This document shows, in pieces, positions 24,440 through 37,004 of a DNA stretch of 64,000 nucleotides (its first letter is position 1; each line of letters opens with the position of its first letter). The stretch comes from Neodiprion pinetum. Its lineage: Eukaryota > Arthropoda > Insecta > Hymenoptera > Diprionidae. Where the stretch lies: positions 17,940,970-18,004,969 of the forward strand of contig NC_060237.1 in assembly GCF_021155775.2 (NCBI RefSeq), in the 5' to 3' direction. The position numbers and the translations under genes are program-made. Below the pieces are notes generated by a model, which was not told the DNA's origin, ran no database searches, and saw only the letters and a list, made by a program, of their open reading frames with translations.

Positions 24440-25260
24440 CGAATTGGCGTCGCGGCGGTGAGCAACTGAGCTCCAGACGGGGGTGCCGGTTGCACGAACA
24501 AACCCCGCCGCTCTTCTCTCACTCCACGCTCTTTCCGGGGATATTCGCTCCGCACATTCGGAGATACAGGCATCGCGGACCCGCCGCCCCCCCCCCCCCC
24601 CCCCCCCCCGGCATTTCACGCACAACAGTGGCCGTCTCGCATCCCGGATTGGTCCGTTTTTTGAGCCTGGCATCCGGGCAGACATAGCCCTAGTTAAACC
24701 GGAAGGAGGGATTTTAGCGGGGACACGCCTTGCCAAGAACGCCTCTTCGGCTGCGTTCACACCGCGTGAAATCTCGTGCAGCCTGTTTGAAAAATCCGAT
24801 AATTTTTCCTTCCCCATCATTTCTCGCACCTTTCACGTTGCGATTTTCACCCGCTTATTCGTCGTCGGATTGAGGATATTTTTTTTCCTTTTTTTTTTTT
24901 TTTCTTATCTTTGCTTCCAAGGAAAATTACAGTCGTACGGAATCTTGTTCTTTGACGATATTTTTGGTATTCGAGGTCTCTTTTTTCTTTTCTTATCACG
25001 AGCGATATCGGGGTCTGAAAAAAATTATTCCGAAATTTTTTTCCTTTTGCATAGTTCCGAAATAAACTTACCGCTTCTCGGTCCGATCGGACGGTGTGAG
25101 TCGAGCTTTCGGCGAGAGGTTTTATCAACGCCGTGGGAGTGGCCTCGGCGACGGCCAATCAGAGGGCGGCACTTCTGGCGGTGATTGGCCGTAGCGTAAA
25201 TCGATTTATAACTCGCCCGGCGGATCAACCCCCGCGAATATCACCCTTGCAGCGGGTTGA
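24440..25260. other. GC-rich island upstream of Vsx, with a poly-C tract
   Basis: A GC-rich block set in AT-rich DNA. It contains a run of about 23 C at 24587-24609 and ends in the CCAAT-box block. An open frame of 233 codons crosses it (24483-25184 plus), but part of it is proline from the poly-C and phenylalanine from a poly-T at 24880-24904, so I do not call a gene. It is most likely regulatory or promoter DNA. Confidence 0.35.
25155..25212. promoter_or_regulatory. Promoter-like block: two opposed CCAAT boxes and an AT-rich TATA-like stretch
   Basis: A CCAATCAGAGGGCGG block at 25155-25169 is followed by an inverted CCAAT box (GATTGGCC, 25183-25190) and then TCGATTTATAACTCG around 25201-25215. 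CCAAT pairs are NF-Y-type sites. The block lies about 2.4 kb upstream of the Vsx ATG, at the edge of a GC-rich island starting near 24440. It could serve Vsx (minus) or an unseen plus-strand transcript. The same CCAATCAGAGGGCG core recurs at 59365. Confidence 0.35.
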
Positions 25261-26199
25261 CTTAAGGCTCATCTTCCGAAAATTACGCCTTCCATAGCGC
25301 CAATTCGTGCTGGTGGGGAAAGATTATCGTTTTTAGTCTCTCCACCGCGGAAAGATGCGGGAGATATCTCGCGCTGGCTGGTTTCGTTTGTCTATTTGTT
25401 TAAACAACGGCTACGACTATTGAGACTCGACGATCGTTTCGTCAAATTATGCACACGCTGGCTCCAGTATTCTGCCATAATTAGGAATGAAACAATCGTC
25501 AAGGTATGAAAGAATTGAAAAAATTAAAAATATAGAAGCAATGAGAATACGAACGAATAGATTTGCAAATTTCGTTGGTAATATTTGAAAGAAGATTTTT
25601 CTAAAATTTGTATCGTTACAATAACGGTTCGAATTACAAGTAAATATTTAGTATACCTGATTAGAGTCGTCATCTACCGTATTTCCGGATTATTGCAGCA
25701 TTTGATCAATTGGAATATCAATGATAAACCAAAGCTGCGTCGATTGGCACCGTTTGTTAATTCGAAAAATTTACCGACGTTTGATTTAGATTCTATTTTT
25801 GAGTTTTCTGATTCTGTACTACATATTTGCGACAATTACGTACCGGATTATTGAAATCACTACGACTGATGATCGTCGCTGAGGAGGCAAGAAATGCGTG
25901 TATTACATAGAACCGCGAGAAATAACTGTTCGTCGTTCCGTTTATAATTTTATACGTAAAGTAACATGTGGTAATTGGTGTAACGGAACTATATAAGACG
26001 GAAACATGCCGTCTGGAAATTTTTTTTTTTTTTTTACGAATAACCGTAATTTGAGGCTGCGGTGTTGAGAAATTAGCAGAAATTCTTTTATGCACGTATA
26101 AACCGTGAGTAAAACCAACGACCAATTAAGCTGTACACGTGTATGCATACCTATGTTCAGGTTTGAATCTGATATTCGTTTAACCGTTTCTTCCGTATT

Positions 26200-26626
26200 C
26201 GTTAGAGAAATTTTTAGTTCCGGTTACCGCTCAGTCCTTGACTATTTTCATTTCTTATCAAAATGGAAGAATATAGTTCTAGGTAGAAAATGAAAATTAG
26301 TTTTCTAGCCGTTACCGGAAACTCTAGTATCCGTTGCTATTCTTCCTCATTACGATCACCGTTACTGTATTTTCTTGTAACTGTTGCGAAAATTTAATCC
26401 TTGTGCAACGATAAATTGACGTTAAAGCCTTATTTAACTAAAAAAGTAGAGTAAACCGAAGAAACTGATTTTGCCTTGCAATTACCAAAAAAGGATCGAC
26501 GATAGCGCAAAATGGTTACGCGTACCTCGTGTTTCGTTATTCCAACAATATTCAAACAGTTTTTTTAACGATATCTGGTTTACTGAATTTTTCTAGTTAC
26601 TGTAACAAATGAAACTTTTCTCAGTG
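26200..26626 (+). mobile_element. MITE copy 2 (full length)
   Basis: The left end is degenerate (GTTAGAGAAATTTTTAGTTC). The right end is intact (TTTTCTCAGTG) and followed by TA. Internal segments are nearly identical to copy 1, for example CAAAAAAGGATCGACGATAG and TTACGCGTACCTCGT. Confidence 0.8.
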
Positions 26627-27837
26627 TACCTGCTCTCCTTATTCACCGAGTTTATGTCCTTTTTTATTCAGAAAGTACAGATCCAATTGTTTGAGTGCAG
26701 CGTTCGTCGCGAAATTTTCTGGTAATCGAGTTAATTCTATACGGCGAAAGTAACATTGCGAATCCGGTATAGGAATTTTATTCATTTGCAAAGAATTGTT
26801 CGTAACAGACTTGATAAGATTCTTAACCAAGAAAGTATGCGAGACTTTCGGCGCGTTGCGTCTTGTTAACAACAGAAGATAAAGATATTCTCCAAATTGG
26901 TGCGGGATGAAAATTTCGAAAAACAAATCTTCTTTATTGGAAACTTGATCATAGCTTGGCCATAATAATGAGAAATTTTCAGTCGTAGGATTTTAATTTA
27001 CACAAACACGAGTGTTCCAAGAAAGCGTAACACAACATATTCACCCAAATTTTCTCCTTACCAGTTCGGTATTTTTCGCCTGTTGAAATGTTAGTTATCA
27101 AATTGAGTAAATTGGGTACAAAATTCGCGACTCTCCAGACAAAACATATATGGCAGAGGATATATCAGCACGTTGAGGATTCAGAAGCACAGTGCTGAGT
27201 TTGTTGAATGTTCAGAGAGATTGGTTTAAAGGATTCGAAACGAAATTGAATGGCAAAGAGAATCCCGGTGAAAATTAATTCATTTTCTATTCGGGGTACA
27301 TGTATACATATATACGTGTATACAGACAGTGATACGTACGTGCGAGCGAATGAGGCTTGTCAATTTTAAAGCGGTCGGCAAATCTCTCCCCTCCCCCTCT
27401 CGATATTACTCTTCCGACATATTTCCCGAAAATTAATACATCTTGAAGAGAATCAAACCAGGCGTAATTATTGATATATTGATAAGCGGAATACTTTTCG
27501 AAGACGATTGGATCGGGTGGGTTGAAAACGGGTTCCGGAGACGGAGATATTTGCGGGATGAAGACGCTGCCGCTGCTGCGACCCTCTCCTAACCGCCTAT
27601 AAGCATCCACCTATACCCCGGGATTTAGCCGAGGCTTGCAAAATTGTTAATCCGAAGCTTTTCCAATTATCAACCGCGCTCTTTGTAAGCGAAAATACTC
27701 AATTCAGATGTTAAACTCAATTACAGCATCGTTGATTAATCCTAAGTATCTTTGGATCTCCCGCCCCGCCCAAAACCCACCACCCTCAGATTTCTCCATC
27801 GCTCTCTTTCACCGCTTTCGTACCGAATGTCTTCCTC

Positions 27838-27860
27838 CCCCCCCCCCCCTCTCCCCCCCG
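27838..27860. repeat. Poly-C / CT-rich tract
   Basis: A C-run interrupted by TCT, followed by (TC)-rich sequence to about 27910. It produces proline-rich shadow frames. Confidence 0.8.
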
Positions 27861-28002
27861 CCCCACTATCTCTCTATCCATCTCTCTTTTTCTCCATATT
27901 TCTCTCTATTTCCGGAACTTTCAAAGTATCACCGATTTTACCGAACGAGCAGTCGTCCGAATCTTCTGTATACGAGAACACCACGTTTCCTTGTATATGT
28001 AT

Positions 28003-28462
28003 TTCAGTCGTCTTTAAATTATCACTAGAAAGTAAAATTAAGTTCCGGGTGTAAAATAAAAATCATTCGTCTCGTGCAGGTAACCGAGAAATCTAATACG
28101 CGTTATTATATTATTTTTCATTACGGTCGTTCGTTGTTATAATTTCTTGTAATCATTGCCACGATTTGATGTTGGTTCGGTGATAAATTGGCGTTGAGGC
28201 CTCGTTCGATCGAAAAAAAAAAAAAAAAAACAGAAAAAGAAAAATGTAACAAACAAAAGAAACCTATATATTGTTGCAATAAGGGGAAAATTTCGCATCG
28301 ACGCTAAACCGTCAATTATTTGTACTAGATTTTTTTCGTTATTCCGACAATATTTACACCGTTGTTGCAACGACACCTATTACATTTTACGACAGAATAT
28401 TCTGGTACCGTTACGATAAGTGATTTTTTTTTTTTTTTTTTTAATTTTTTTTCTTTCCAGTG
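28003..28462 (+). mobile_element. Decayed MITE copy with poly-A and poly-T expansions
   Basis: The segments TTCCGGGTGTAAAATAAAAA, TTTGATGTTGGTTCGGTGAT and GTTATTCCGACAATATTTAC follow the family order, ending near TTCCAGTG. Poly-A (about 28214-28230) and poly-T (about 28425-28442) runs have expanded inside it. Confidence 0.45.
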
Positions 28463-29376
28463 CACGTTGCGAGATGAGGATATTTTCATAATTACTATCA
28501 AATTTCCTCCAATTTTTCCATCCCGTGTGCGAGTTTGTTTTTCCAGGGGTACGTTGATAAAAATCGGGATGGTCGATCGGGCCCAATGACGTTGCAATTA
28601 TTTATTTCTCTCTGCGATTAGCGGCTTCCGCCGGATTCGTTGGGGCTGATAGGCGACCGGAAACGTCGAATCAATCAAAAATTTTATTTTTTCTAATTGC
28701 AAAGAATAACTTTCAGAATGAGAAAGGACCGACTCGTTCAGCTCACGACTATCAGTTGTAAATGAGGGCAACAGATCACGTTCGAATATCGATCAACGAG
28801 TGCAAATTATGCAGTAGGTACAATGCTGATTTTTTAACCGAAGATATGATCGCGGAGAAAGGTGATCATTTTTCATCTGTTTACTTGCCTCGAAAGATTC
28901 AACTTTCATTGTACCTGCAAACATATTTTCACAATTGCCGACGTGGATGAAAATTGGCGTTTGTCCGATACTTTTGTTTGTTAAAAGCTGTAAAAAAATT
29001 ATCTCCAATGATCGAAAATGTAAACGGAAATTTGCTGAATCCGGTACAAGAAGAAAAAAAAAACGAAAATAAAAATTACCGATTTGCGCGTCTTTATCGT
29101 TATTAAATTATGTTAACCATCGCCGGCTCTCGCCTCTTGTACAAACACATTGCGTAGTTTTCGATGAATTCCGAATCGAGCCGGACCACCCAGAGCCCTT
29201 GAAAAAACTTGACAAGATAATTTTTCTCGGCCCTCGAAAAAGTGACTCAGTCATCGGTTCTAACTGGCAGTCTTTCTTTTAATCTCTTCAGAATCCCATA
29301 CAATACGCGCGTCTACCGCGAAAGGATTCCGTACATCATTTTCTTCATTTTTATCATTTCTTTTTCACCGTACCCC

Positions 29377-29564
29377 CACTGGAAAAAATTTCATATAGTT
29401 CAAAAAATTGTTCGAATATTGTTGGAATTACGAAAAACGAGGTACCTAAGCGTTACCGTTTTGCGCTATCGTCGATCCTTTTTTGGTAATTGCAACGCAA
29501 AATAAGGTAAAAAATGAAAATAATTAATGACTGAGCGGTAACGGGAACTAAAAATTTCTCTCAT
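29377..29564 (-). mobile_element. Internally deleted MITE copy, reverse orientation
   Basis: It starts CACTGGAAAAAATTTCAT, keeps the GGAATTACGAAAAACGAGG and GATCCTTTTTTGGTAATTGC segments, then jumps to GACTGAGCGGTAACGGGAAC and TTTCTCTCA. About 240 bases of the middle are missing. Confidence 0.65.
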
Positions 29565-31413
29565 TTTCCGTCTTTACGGTATTTCTACGTCAAAATACTT
29601 GGTACATGCCATCGCCGTTTTCCCTCTCCAATTTCAAAAAAATTGTTTCGTGTCTCTGACGAATCGAATTCCGTTTCTTGTTCTTTTTCACTCGACGTCG
29701 GGACCTTCGGGACACACCCCCGCCCCCGAGGGTTCCACCCTTTCGGGACAGATGGAGCCACGCGGTTTTGTCGGTAATTCTAGAAGTGCTGCCGTCGACG
29801 CCCCGAATCCGAACTGTTTCTGCAGTCAATACTTGATCCGTCGTCGTCCTGAGATTCGCCTGATCCTGAGGAAACCAAGATATTGCTTGGAACGGAAGAC
29901 GGAATACGCAAACGCAAGCGGCTAAACGATTCCGACGAATCGTACCAAGCTGCACGCAACGTACCCGATGAATGATAACAAAGAAAAATTGTTCGTTGTA
30001 GTTGAAAATTACGTCGTCGTTGTCACACTCGTCGACGCAACGTGAGCGGAGAAATTTCCCCGTTCTTCGAGAGAAAGAATTCCATCAATTCGGAAATAAC
30101 GAACGACGTCGCGAGGAAAGTTAAATTTCAACCGCACACTCGGATTTTCATCGAAGGCGTCATTATCGAAGAACAGTGTGATTTTTCGACGTCGCTCAAT
30201 AACGCGACATCGAGGGCATTGAAATTTAAGGATCACCCTCCTCGGTAACGCGATCTCAAGAAAGGGATGAGGCGAGGGCGCGCGGATAGTATATGGCGAA
30301 AAGAATAAAGAAGGAGAGGGGCGGAGAATGAGGAAGAAAAAAGTTAACTTGAAATTTATCCAAGATCAACGCAGCGGCCGAGGCCTTAATGGCGTAAGCT
30401 ATACGACTTCAAAAGAGATTACATTATACTTTACTCTTCTCAACCTTTATCCAGCCTTCGCCTGTCGTTAAATATTAAACTTTAAACACCTCCAGCATCT
30501 TCCACTTCCACCTCCTACGCGACGGATTCTTTATTCTTCGTAACGACCCGGTGCCGGTGATCCTGTAGGAAAACGAGATATCTCGCGGATTATGCCAATC
30601 CGGATACATTTGTACGTGTATAGGTATAAAACAACCGATATATAGGCAAGGAGGCGAAACCGAACCTTACTTCGTGGCGTGAAATCTCCTCTTAAATAAC
30701 GACACGAGTATCGGAGGGTAGTTTCTTGCAAGTCGTTTCGTTACTTATATTCTGTATATAACAGCAAAGGAGATACAAAAATTATTTTTGGACTCATCTC
30801 ATCCTCATACTAATCCTGACGGCAATGAATTATGGGAATTCCGAGAATACGAACTCTGTCTTACGATTAAAAGTATTGTTAGCTTGTTCGTCGTGTAATC
30901 TAGAAAAATTTTACACGAGGATTGCGTGAAAATATAGTATTTCGGTGAAATTGAAACGGGCTGAGTTCACGTATATTCGGTTACGATTCAAGATGAAAAT
31001 CAACGACCTCGTTTTAACGAAGTTCTTCGATCGTGTATTTTACAATTCGTGTTCAATTTTAGAAATTTAAGGTACGAGTATTAGGAAGGAAAAAAAGCGA
31101 AAATTTGATTTTGAAAAATCCGAGGTGCAAAATGCAAATTTCAAACCCAAATAGTAAAAGGTTTGAATTATTACTTGAAGTTTTCGATTCGAATGTAGTT
31201 ACCTTTCAATTTACTCGGCTTATGTCGTGCGTGTATTCGGTACGCATTCAATCAAAATGTAAAGTTCCTCGTACTCATATGGTTGAAAATATCTTGTATA
31301 ATAATATAATCGATATTACGAGCCATAAATCTATCGACAGATGAGATTAACGATATAAAAAAGGTGGTATACCTGAAATTTAACCTGTTCTAACAGCTGT
31401 AATTTTGGAAATA
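29565..31413. other. No gene seen; GC-richer patch at 29690-29960
   Basis: The frames 29590-29955 (minus) and 29599-29925 (plus) overlap on opposite strands and show no known motif. The rest is AT-rich. Confidence 0.45.
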
Positions 31414-31709
31414 CACTAAGAGAAATTTTTAGTTCCGGTTACCGCTCAGTTCTTAACTGTTATCATTTTTTCTTGCAACTGTTGAGAAAATTTAATTCTT
31501 GCTCAAGAATAAATCGACGTTAAAGCCTTGTTTAACTAAAAAAGCAGAGTAAACCGAACAATTACTAAAAAAGGATCGCTAATAGCGCAAAATGGTTACG
31601 TGTAGGTGCATCGTTTTCCGAATTCCAACAATATTCAAACAGTTTTTTCAACGATACCTGTTTTACCGAATTTTTCTAGTTACCGTAGCAAATGAAATTT
31701 TTCTCAGTG
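31414..31709 (+). mobile_element. MITE copy with central deletion, TA duplication intact
   Basis: TA flanks both sides (31412-31413 and 31710-31711). The ends are CACTAAGAGAAATTT and TTTTTCTCAGTG. The segment between ACTGTTATCATTTTT and CTTGCAACTGTTGAGAAAAT is missing, so the first subterminal hairpin is largely lost. Confidence 0.8.
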
Positions 31710-31839
31710 TACCGAATCCTCGAAGTTTTCTTTAATTTTTCCGATTCATCGAATCCCAAACGACAGCGATCTGGAAAATTCTCAAAGCTTACCGCAGACC
31801 GTTCGAGTCGAGGATATTCAATCACGAATATATCGGGTA

Positions 31840-32435
31840 AAGGGCTGGTTGATTCGGACTAATTTGAGCCAGGTGAAGCGATGGAAGGTGGGCGGATATC
31901 ATCCCCCTCTAATTTCGTTGGGTCTGTCGGAAGCTGCAGCGGAAACGCGATACTGGTATCGTCAATTATTACTTGGCCAAATCGGAAATCGGAAATTACT
32001 CGCGTTTCGAGCTCGGCCGACGATCGCAAAGTCTTGGCGCATCAACGCTGCAACGCCGAGCGCATCGTCATCGTCATCGGGATATTTTAAGCGCGTGCGG
32101 AATACTCGGCAACGATTGTTTGCCCGGGTGTTCGGGGAGGACGCCGGGCGTCCCGACGCCCCGGGCGATCACGGCGTGTACGCGCTGTCTCCGAATAGAG
32201 CCAATTTCAAGAGGCGACGAAGCCCCGACTTTGCGACTGTTGCCGTATCGCGTCCCGCCCTAATTGGACCTGCAGCGACGTACGCCGACGGAAATGATAC
32301 CGAGTCACGGCCAATGCAAGACGTGCCTCTACCGAAATTTGACGTGACCAATAAATCAAGCCAATTTCAACGGCCCTCGAGGGACTCGGGAGAAGTTAGG
32401 CACAATCCCATCTCTGGCTGTGACGCGTTATCTGA
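31840..32435. other. GC-rich island next to a MITE, role unknown
   Basis: A plus-strand frame (31849-32517) is open for 222 codons, but its last 27 codons or so are MITE sequence and it has no recognised domain. The GC-rich part (32000-32300) could hold an exon or an enhancer. I cannot decide. Confidence 0.3.
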
Positions 32436-32863
32436 GCTTGAGAAAAATTTCATTTGTTACGGTAACTGGGAAAATTCAGTGAGACGGGTATCGTTGAAGA
32501 AACTGTTTGAATATTGATGGAGTTACGAAAAACGAGGTACGCGTAAACATTTTGCGCTATCGTCGATCCTTTTTTGGTTATTGCAACGCAAAATCAGTTT
32601 CTGAGGTTTACTCTACTTTTTTAGTCAAACAAGGCTTTAACGTCAATTTATTCTTGCACGAGCGTTAAATTTTCCCAACAGTTGCAAGAAAATATAGTAA
32701 CAGTGATCGTAATGAGAAGGAATAGAAACGGATACTAGACTTTCCGGTAACGGCTAGAAAACTAATTTTCATTTTTTACCTAGAACTATATTTTTCGGTT
32801 GTGGTAGAAAATGAAAATAGTTGAGGACTGAGCGGTAACCGTAACTAAAAATTTCTCTCAATG
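32436..32863 (-). mobile_element. MITE copy, near full length, reverse orientation
   Basis: It runs from GCTTGAGAAAAATTTCATTT to CTAAAAATTTCTCTCAATG, with all family segments in reverse order. The end of the open frame 31849-32517 (plus) lies inside this element, so that frame is not a conserved gene. Confidence 0.75.
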
Positions 32864-34062
32864 TGGGGGTGAAAATGTAGAAGGATCAAAAAATACACAT
32901 GCCGCGACATCGAATTTTTTAAGAGACGAAAATTTTACTTACGGAATTCAAAAGTGTAGAAGGTCGAAGTATGGAGAGGTAAAAAATAGAAACGTCAAAA
33001 TTCGTCTCGATAATACAGAATCGTATACAGATTTCAGATTTTGCAGTTCAATGTTTTCGCCTTTCAATATTTTGTCTTTTTGTACTTCGATTTTTTATAT
33101 CTTCAATTTTCTATACATACACTTTTCACATTTCGATAATTGCACGAATTACACTTTTGTATTTTTTGGAAATTTGATCTTTTAGTCATTGTATCAATGG
33201 GCTATTCTAGTTTTTCAGTCCCGCCCTTTCGAGGCAATAATTCCTTTTATTTATCTACGCGTGCAAGTAAATTCTAGCGCAGAATCAACGGCTGTCGTCG
33301 CGATAACTTTTTAACCACCGATGGAACGACGAGAAATTTATTGTGATACGAGTAATTGTTCAGCAAGAACGCAGTGGGAAATATTACAATTTTCGCTTGC
33401 TCAGTTTACTGCATTCTGTCTAAAATTAAACAAGGCCCAAAAAATGAACCTCAAATCCAGTACCAGACTTCGGGGAATTTCAAGGGATGAAATCTCATCC
33501 CAACGATATTGCGCTAAGTAATACGAGAAGTTATGGAAACATTTCAAATCATCCGCAGACCCTGAGCGCGAGTGAATGGACCCTTGATCATCTTCCAGCT
33601 TCTTGTAGCTACCAGTTTTCACAAAACAAGATCCGAACTATCCCATTCAACAATTCCACCTATTTTCATGAAAGTGATTTTATTTACCCGACTAATTATT
33701 CGAAGTTCACCAGCTCCAAACGTTTCGATCAATAATAATTAGAATACATCTCTTCGTTGTTTCAGCTTTTCGGTGCAACGTAAGCCACCCAAAAACCCCT
33801 CAAAGACAACAAACATTCTTCGTACCGTCGGAGGAAGGCAATTTCTATCGAATAAAAAAAATTTTAACGTACCACCGTAAGACGCTTATTTTTTCCTCTT
33901 CACCGGTCCAAGTACTCGGTTACTCTACCATGCGTAAATTTTTCCTGTCGTGATTAAAACGGAAACGGACTTGAGGAGATTCGCTCGAAGAAGAAGTTGT
34001 TCAGAGACTAAAGCTTGGGAGGGCTCGGGGGTTGAAGAAGGGCGAAGTACCGTTCGGTTTGA

Positions 34063-34140
34063 GGTAGCCGGTGGCCTCAGGCTACCGAAGAAGAAGCAAC
34101 AAGCCACTCGCCCGGGCGAACTGCCTCCACCTACGTGGAG
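34063..34140. other. GC-rich segment with three consecutive hairpins
   Basis: The stems are GGTAGCC with GGCTACC (34063-34069 and 34080-34086, 10-base loop), the 12-base palindrome TCGCCCGGGCGA (34108-34119), and CTCCAC with GTGGAG (34125-34130 and 34135-34140, 4-base loop). They lie within a GC-rich island (about 33990-34350) in AT-rich DNA, just before a truncated MITE. This could be a structured RNA or part of a decayed retroelement. I recognise neither. Confidence 0.4.
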
Positions 34141-34389
34141 CCTGGCCTTCCGGCATGGCACTTCGACTCTAGTGGCCTCGACACATCGGGCTGAGCAGGC
34201 TGTAGTGTCATAGAAGAAAGAACGCTAGTTACCTTCCGGGTAGGCGGGTACGTGCAGGGTGTCAAGGTTCCCTCCGAGGCCTCGAGATCTTCGCTAAAAG
34301 TACGAGAGTATAACATGCCGAGGAACGGAAACAGTCGCCTCAGGCTCGTTGCACGCACGCGTCGCTTATTTGAGAGAGAAATTCGTGCG

Positions 34390-34709
34390 CACTGAGGAAA
34401 ATTTCATTTGTTACGGTGACTAGAAAAATTCAGTAAAACTGTTTGAATATCGTTGGGATTACGAAAAACGAGGTACGCGTAATCATTTCGCGCTGTCGTC
34501 GATCCTTTTTTCGTAATTGCAACGCTAAATCAGTTTCTGAGGCTTACTCTACTTTTTTTAGCTGAACAAGGCTTTAACGTCAATTTATTGTTGCACGAGC
34601 GTTAAATTTTCGCAACAGTTGCAAGAAAATATAGTAACGGTGATTATAATGAGAAAGAATAGTGACGGATACTAGACTTTCTGACAACAGCTAAAAAACT
34701 GATTTTCAT
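34390..34709 (-). mobile_element. MITE copy truncated at its G-type end
   Basis: It starts CACTGAGGAAAATTTCATTT and follows the family in reverse order to GCTAAAAAACTGATTTTCAT. The last roughly 100 bases, including the CCGGTTACCGCTCAGTCC end, are absent. Confidence 0.7.
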
Positions 34710-35243
34710 AAAGGCTTGTTCGTTGGTTTATAGTTTGTAAATTAATTCCAAGTTGATTTAGAGTTATTTGTAAGTGTTTGATTAATAGATAATAAGTTCA
34801 AGTTTAATAAACAACGCTCTTTTCACGGGATTGTTGTGAAATGGAAGGAGAAGGCATTCGGTAAAAGATATTGGAGAAATTGAAACGTTTTGTGGATAAT
34901 GAATAAAGTTATTTACGAATTTCATACCGCTGGTATCATCAAGTACACTGGAAAAGTTTATTTGAATTCATTATTCAATTTAAGTCGTCCCACCTCTGTC
35001 GTAAAAGTTCATCAGAGAGATTCTGGCAACTTTAGTTTATCTAAAGGGAAAAGTCTTCCAGAGAACTAAAAACCAGAATTTAACCAGCTGAAGATTTCAA
35101 AAATTCACAAAATTTAAAAGGAAACATCTTAAACAAATCACCAATTTATCTCAAGATAAATTGATAAGACTAATTCTCGTAACGAACCAAATAAATAAAT
35201 AACCGTAATAAAATAAAGTGGAAGATATAAATTCGGGAGACAA

Positions 35244-35703
35244 CACTTTCTCATCACAGATTTTTTTGTTACTATATTACTAAACTGTCCTTGAATATTT
35301 TCATTTCTTACCACAATCGAAAAATATATTTCTGGGCAAAAAATAAAAATAGGTTTTGTAACTGCAACCAGGAAATTTAGTTAATGTAACTATTCTTGGT
35401 CACTGGTGTTATATTTTTTTTCGTAACTGTTGCGAAAATTTGAATTTTCTACAACAATAAATTATTGTTGGTGCGGTGGTCTTATTCAGCTAAGGAAGTA
35501 CGTAAGCAAGTAGACTTTTAAACGCACTGGCATTGCGTTGAAATTATCAGAAAATATAGTAATGATAATAATTATTATTACCGCTGAATAGTTACTTGTG
35601 CCTCGATTTGTTGTGATTCTAACAATATTCGAACAGTTGTTGTAGCAATACCTGTTTTATTAAAATTTTATTGTAACTATGACAATTGAAATGTTTCTCA
35701 GCG
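35244..35703 (+). mobile_element. Decayed MITE copy
   Basis: Diverged family segments occur in order: AACTGTCCTTGAATATTTTC, ACAATCGAAAAATATATTTC, AACTGTTGCGAAAATTTGAA, TCTAACAATATTCGAACAGT and the end TTTCTCAGCG followed by TA. Confidence 0.6.
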
Positions 35704-36919
35704 TATGCAATGAGTGGAATTTGAGGCTGAATTCTAATACCGTGACCAAAAAATACACTGTTTGGGGTATGAAGTGAAAATGCAGCCTGTGGTTGTAACT
35801 AGAAAATCTAGCATGTGTTTTTTAAGGAAATTTGAAAATTAATCAGTAGACAATAAATATTACGCTGTTTCTTCGTTTTTCGATCAACTGTTTGTGAACG
35901 CTTAATTTTTAGAATGATTTTAGAAAGATATATCTTGTACTCACAATCCTAATCACAAATACAATTATGCGTCGATTCTCTTTGCGTTGTGAAGAGAAAC
36001 TTTGGAAAAAAAACTGTAGACTGTGGAAACAACCGGCTCAAACATGGAAGAAGTAATTATCAAATTATGCAGATTCGAATACAACAATCTGACATACTAG
36101 CAGGAAAATTTCACTCGTAGGATTTGTGATGCTACAACAGGAACAGTTTTGAGAACTCGTCGCTTACAGTTTTCGCATTCCAACTATCTGTATTCAAGAG
36201 TGTCGATGAAAATTAACGAATGTCCGAGTAAAAAGTTAATTCAATCGTGAAATACGGAGAAACTTCTCGAATGCACAGAAAGATTTCTGTTTTGCAGTAT
36301 CGGAGAGACTATTTTACTACATTCAAAGGCCTTTGCGGCAAAGCACGGTATAATTATCTTAACATAACAAAGATTGTTTGAAATTTGAACAAAAAGAAAA
36401 GCAGACCGATGCTCGTTAATACATTTGCATGATTGGAAATAAATTCAAATGCCTGTGTAATTTTTGATTTTGGAATGCAAATAATTGAGAGTGTCTTCCC
36501 CCATTCAAACCTAATTAAATTTTCTCATCGAAACACATATAGAACCAAAAATTCAGGAGAACCTGTCGAAGCATAGAAGATTTAAAATCGGTTAGGAAAA
36601 AATTTGTAAAGACTTCGTAATAGAATCTGAAATTCGTTTCAATTATTTTATCGAGCTTAGATTCGTTGGCGTGAGAATATATTGACCATCCAAATTTGCA
36701 AAACGACGTTTTCCAACTCGGAACCAGTCGAGACAGAGAAGAAAAAAACAAAAAACTGGGAAACTAAAAAAGTAAACAGCCAACACGTGAGGATGACATC
36801 ACCGGGTGTAAATTTAGTATAAATTAGAATATTGCCGAGGCGAATTCAGGGTGAAAAAAAGGGTCGGTGCTGATGCAACACGCGTGACTCGAGTGCACAC
36901 GGAGGCCAGGATTTCGGAA

Positions 36920-37004
36920 ATGCAGTCGTTGATGTTGGCTGAGGAGAAGCCAGCGGTGAAAAAGTCGGGGGCGGATCGGCCTCCGGAGCATCCGCCGCTG
37001 GAGA
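36920..37004 (+). CDS. Candidate short first coding exon of an unidentified gene
   Basis: An ATG (GAA before it, so G at -3) opens a 28-codon frame reading MQSLMLAEEKPAVKKSGADR followed by PPEHPPLE. It ends GAGA|GTGAGT, a strong donor, leaving a phase-1 intron. Codon use is GC-rich in third positions (CTG, GAG, GCG, CCG), while the DNA on either side is AT-rich, which favours a real exon. Without splicing the frame stops three codons later (S-E-Y-stop). The frame is also open some way upstream of the ATG, so an internal exon is possible, although no good polypyrimidine-AG acceptor is seen. I do not recognise the protein. It lies on the strand opposite to Vsx, 14 kb from the Vsx start. Confidence 0.45.

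Noticed and set aside
24483..25184. 233-codon plus-strand open frame
   Set aside because: Its proline and phenylalanine stretches come from poly-C and poly-T, it overlaps other open frames, and no domain is visible. GC-rich composition explains it.
31849..32517. 222-codon plus-strand open frame
   Set aside because: Its end is MITE sequence, no domain is recognised, and two other frames are open over the same GC-rich block.
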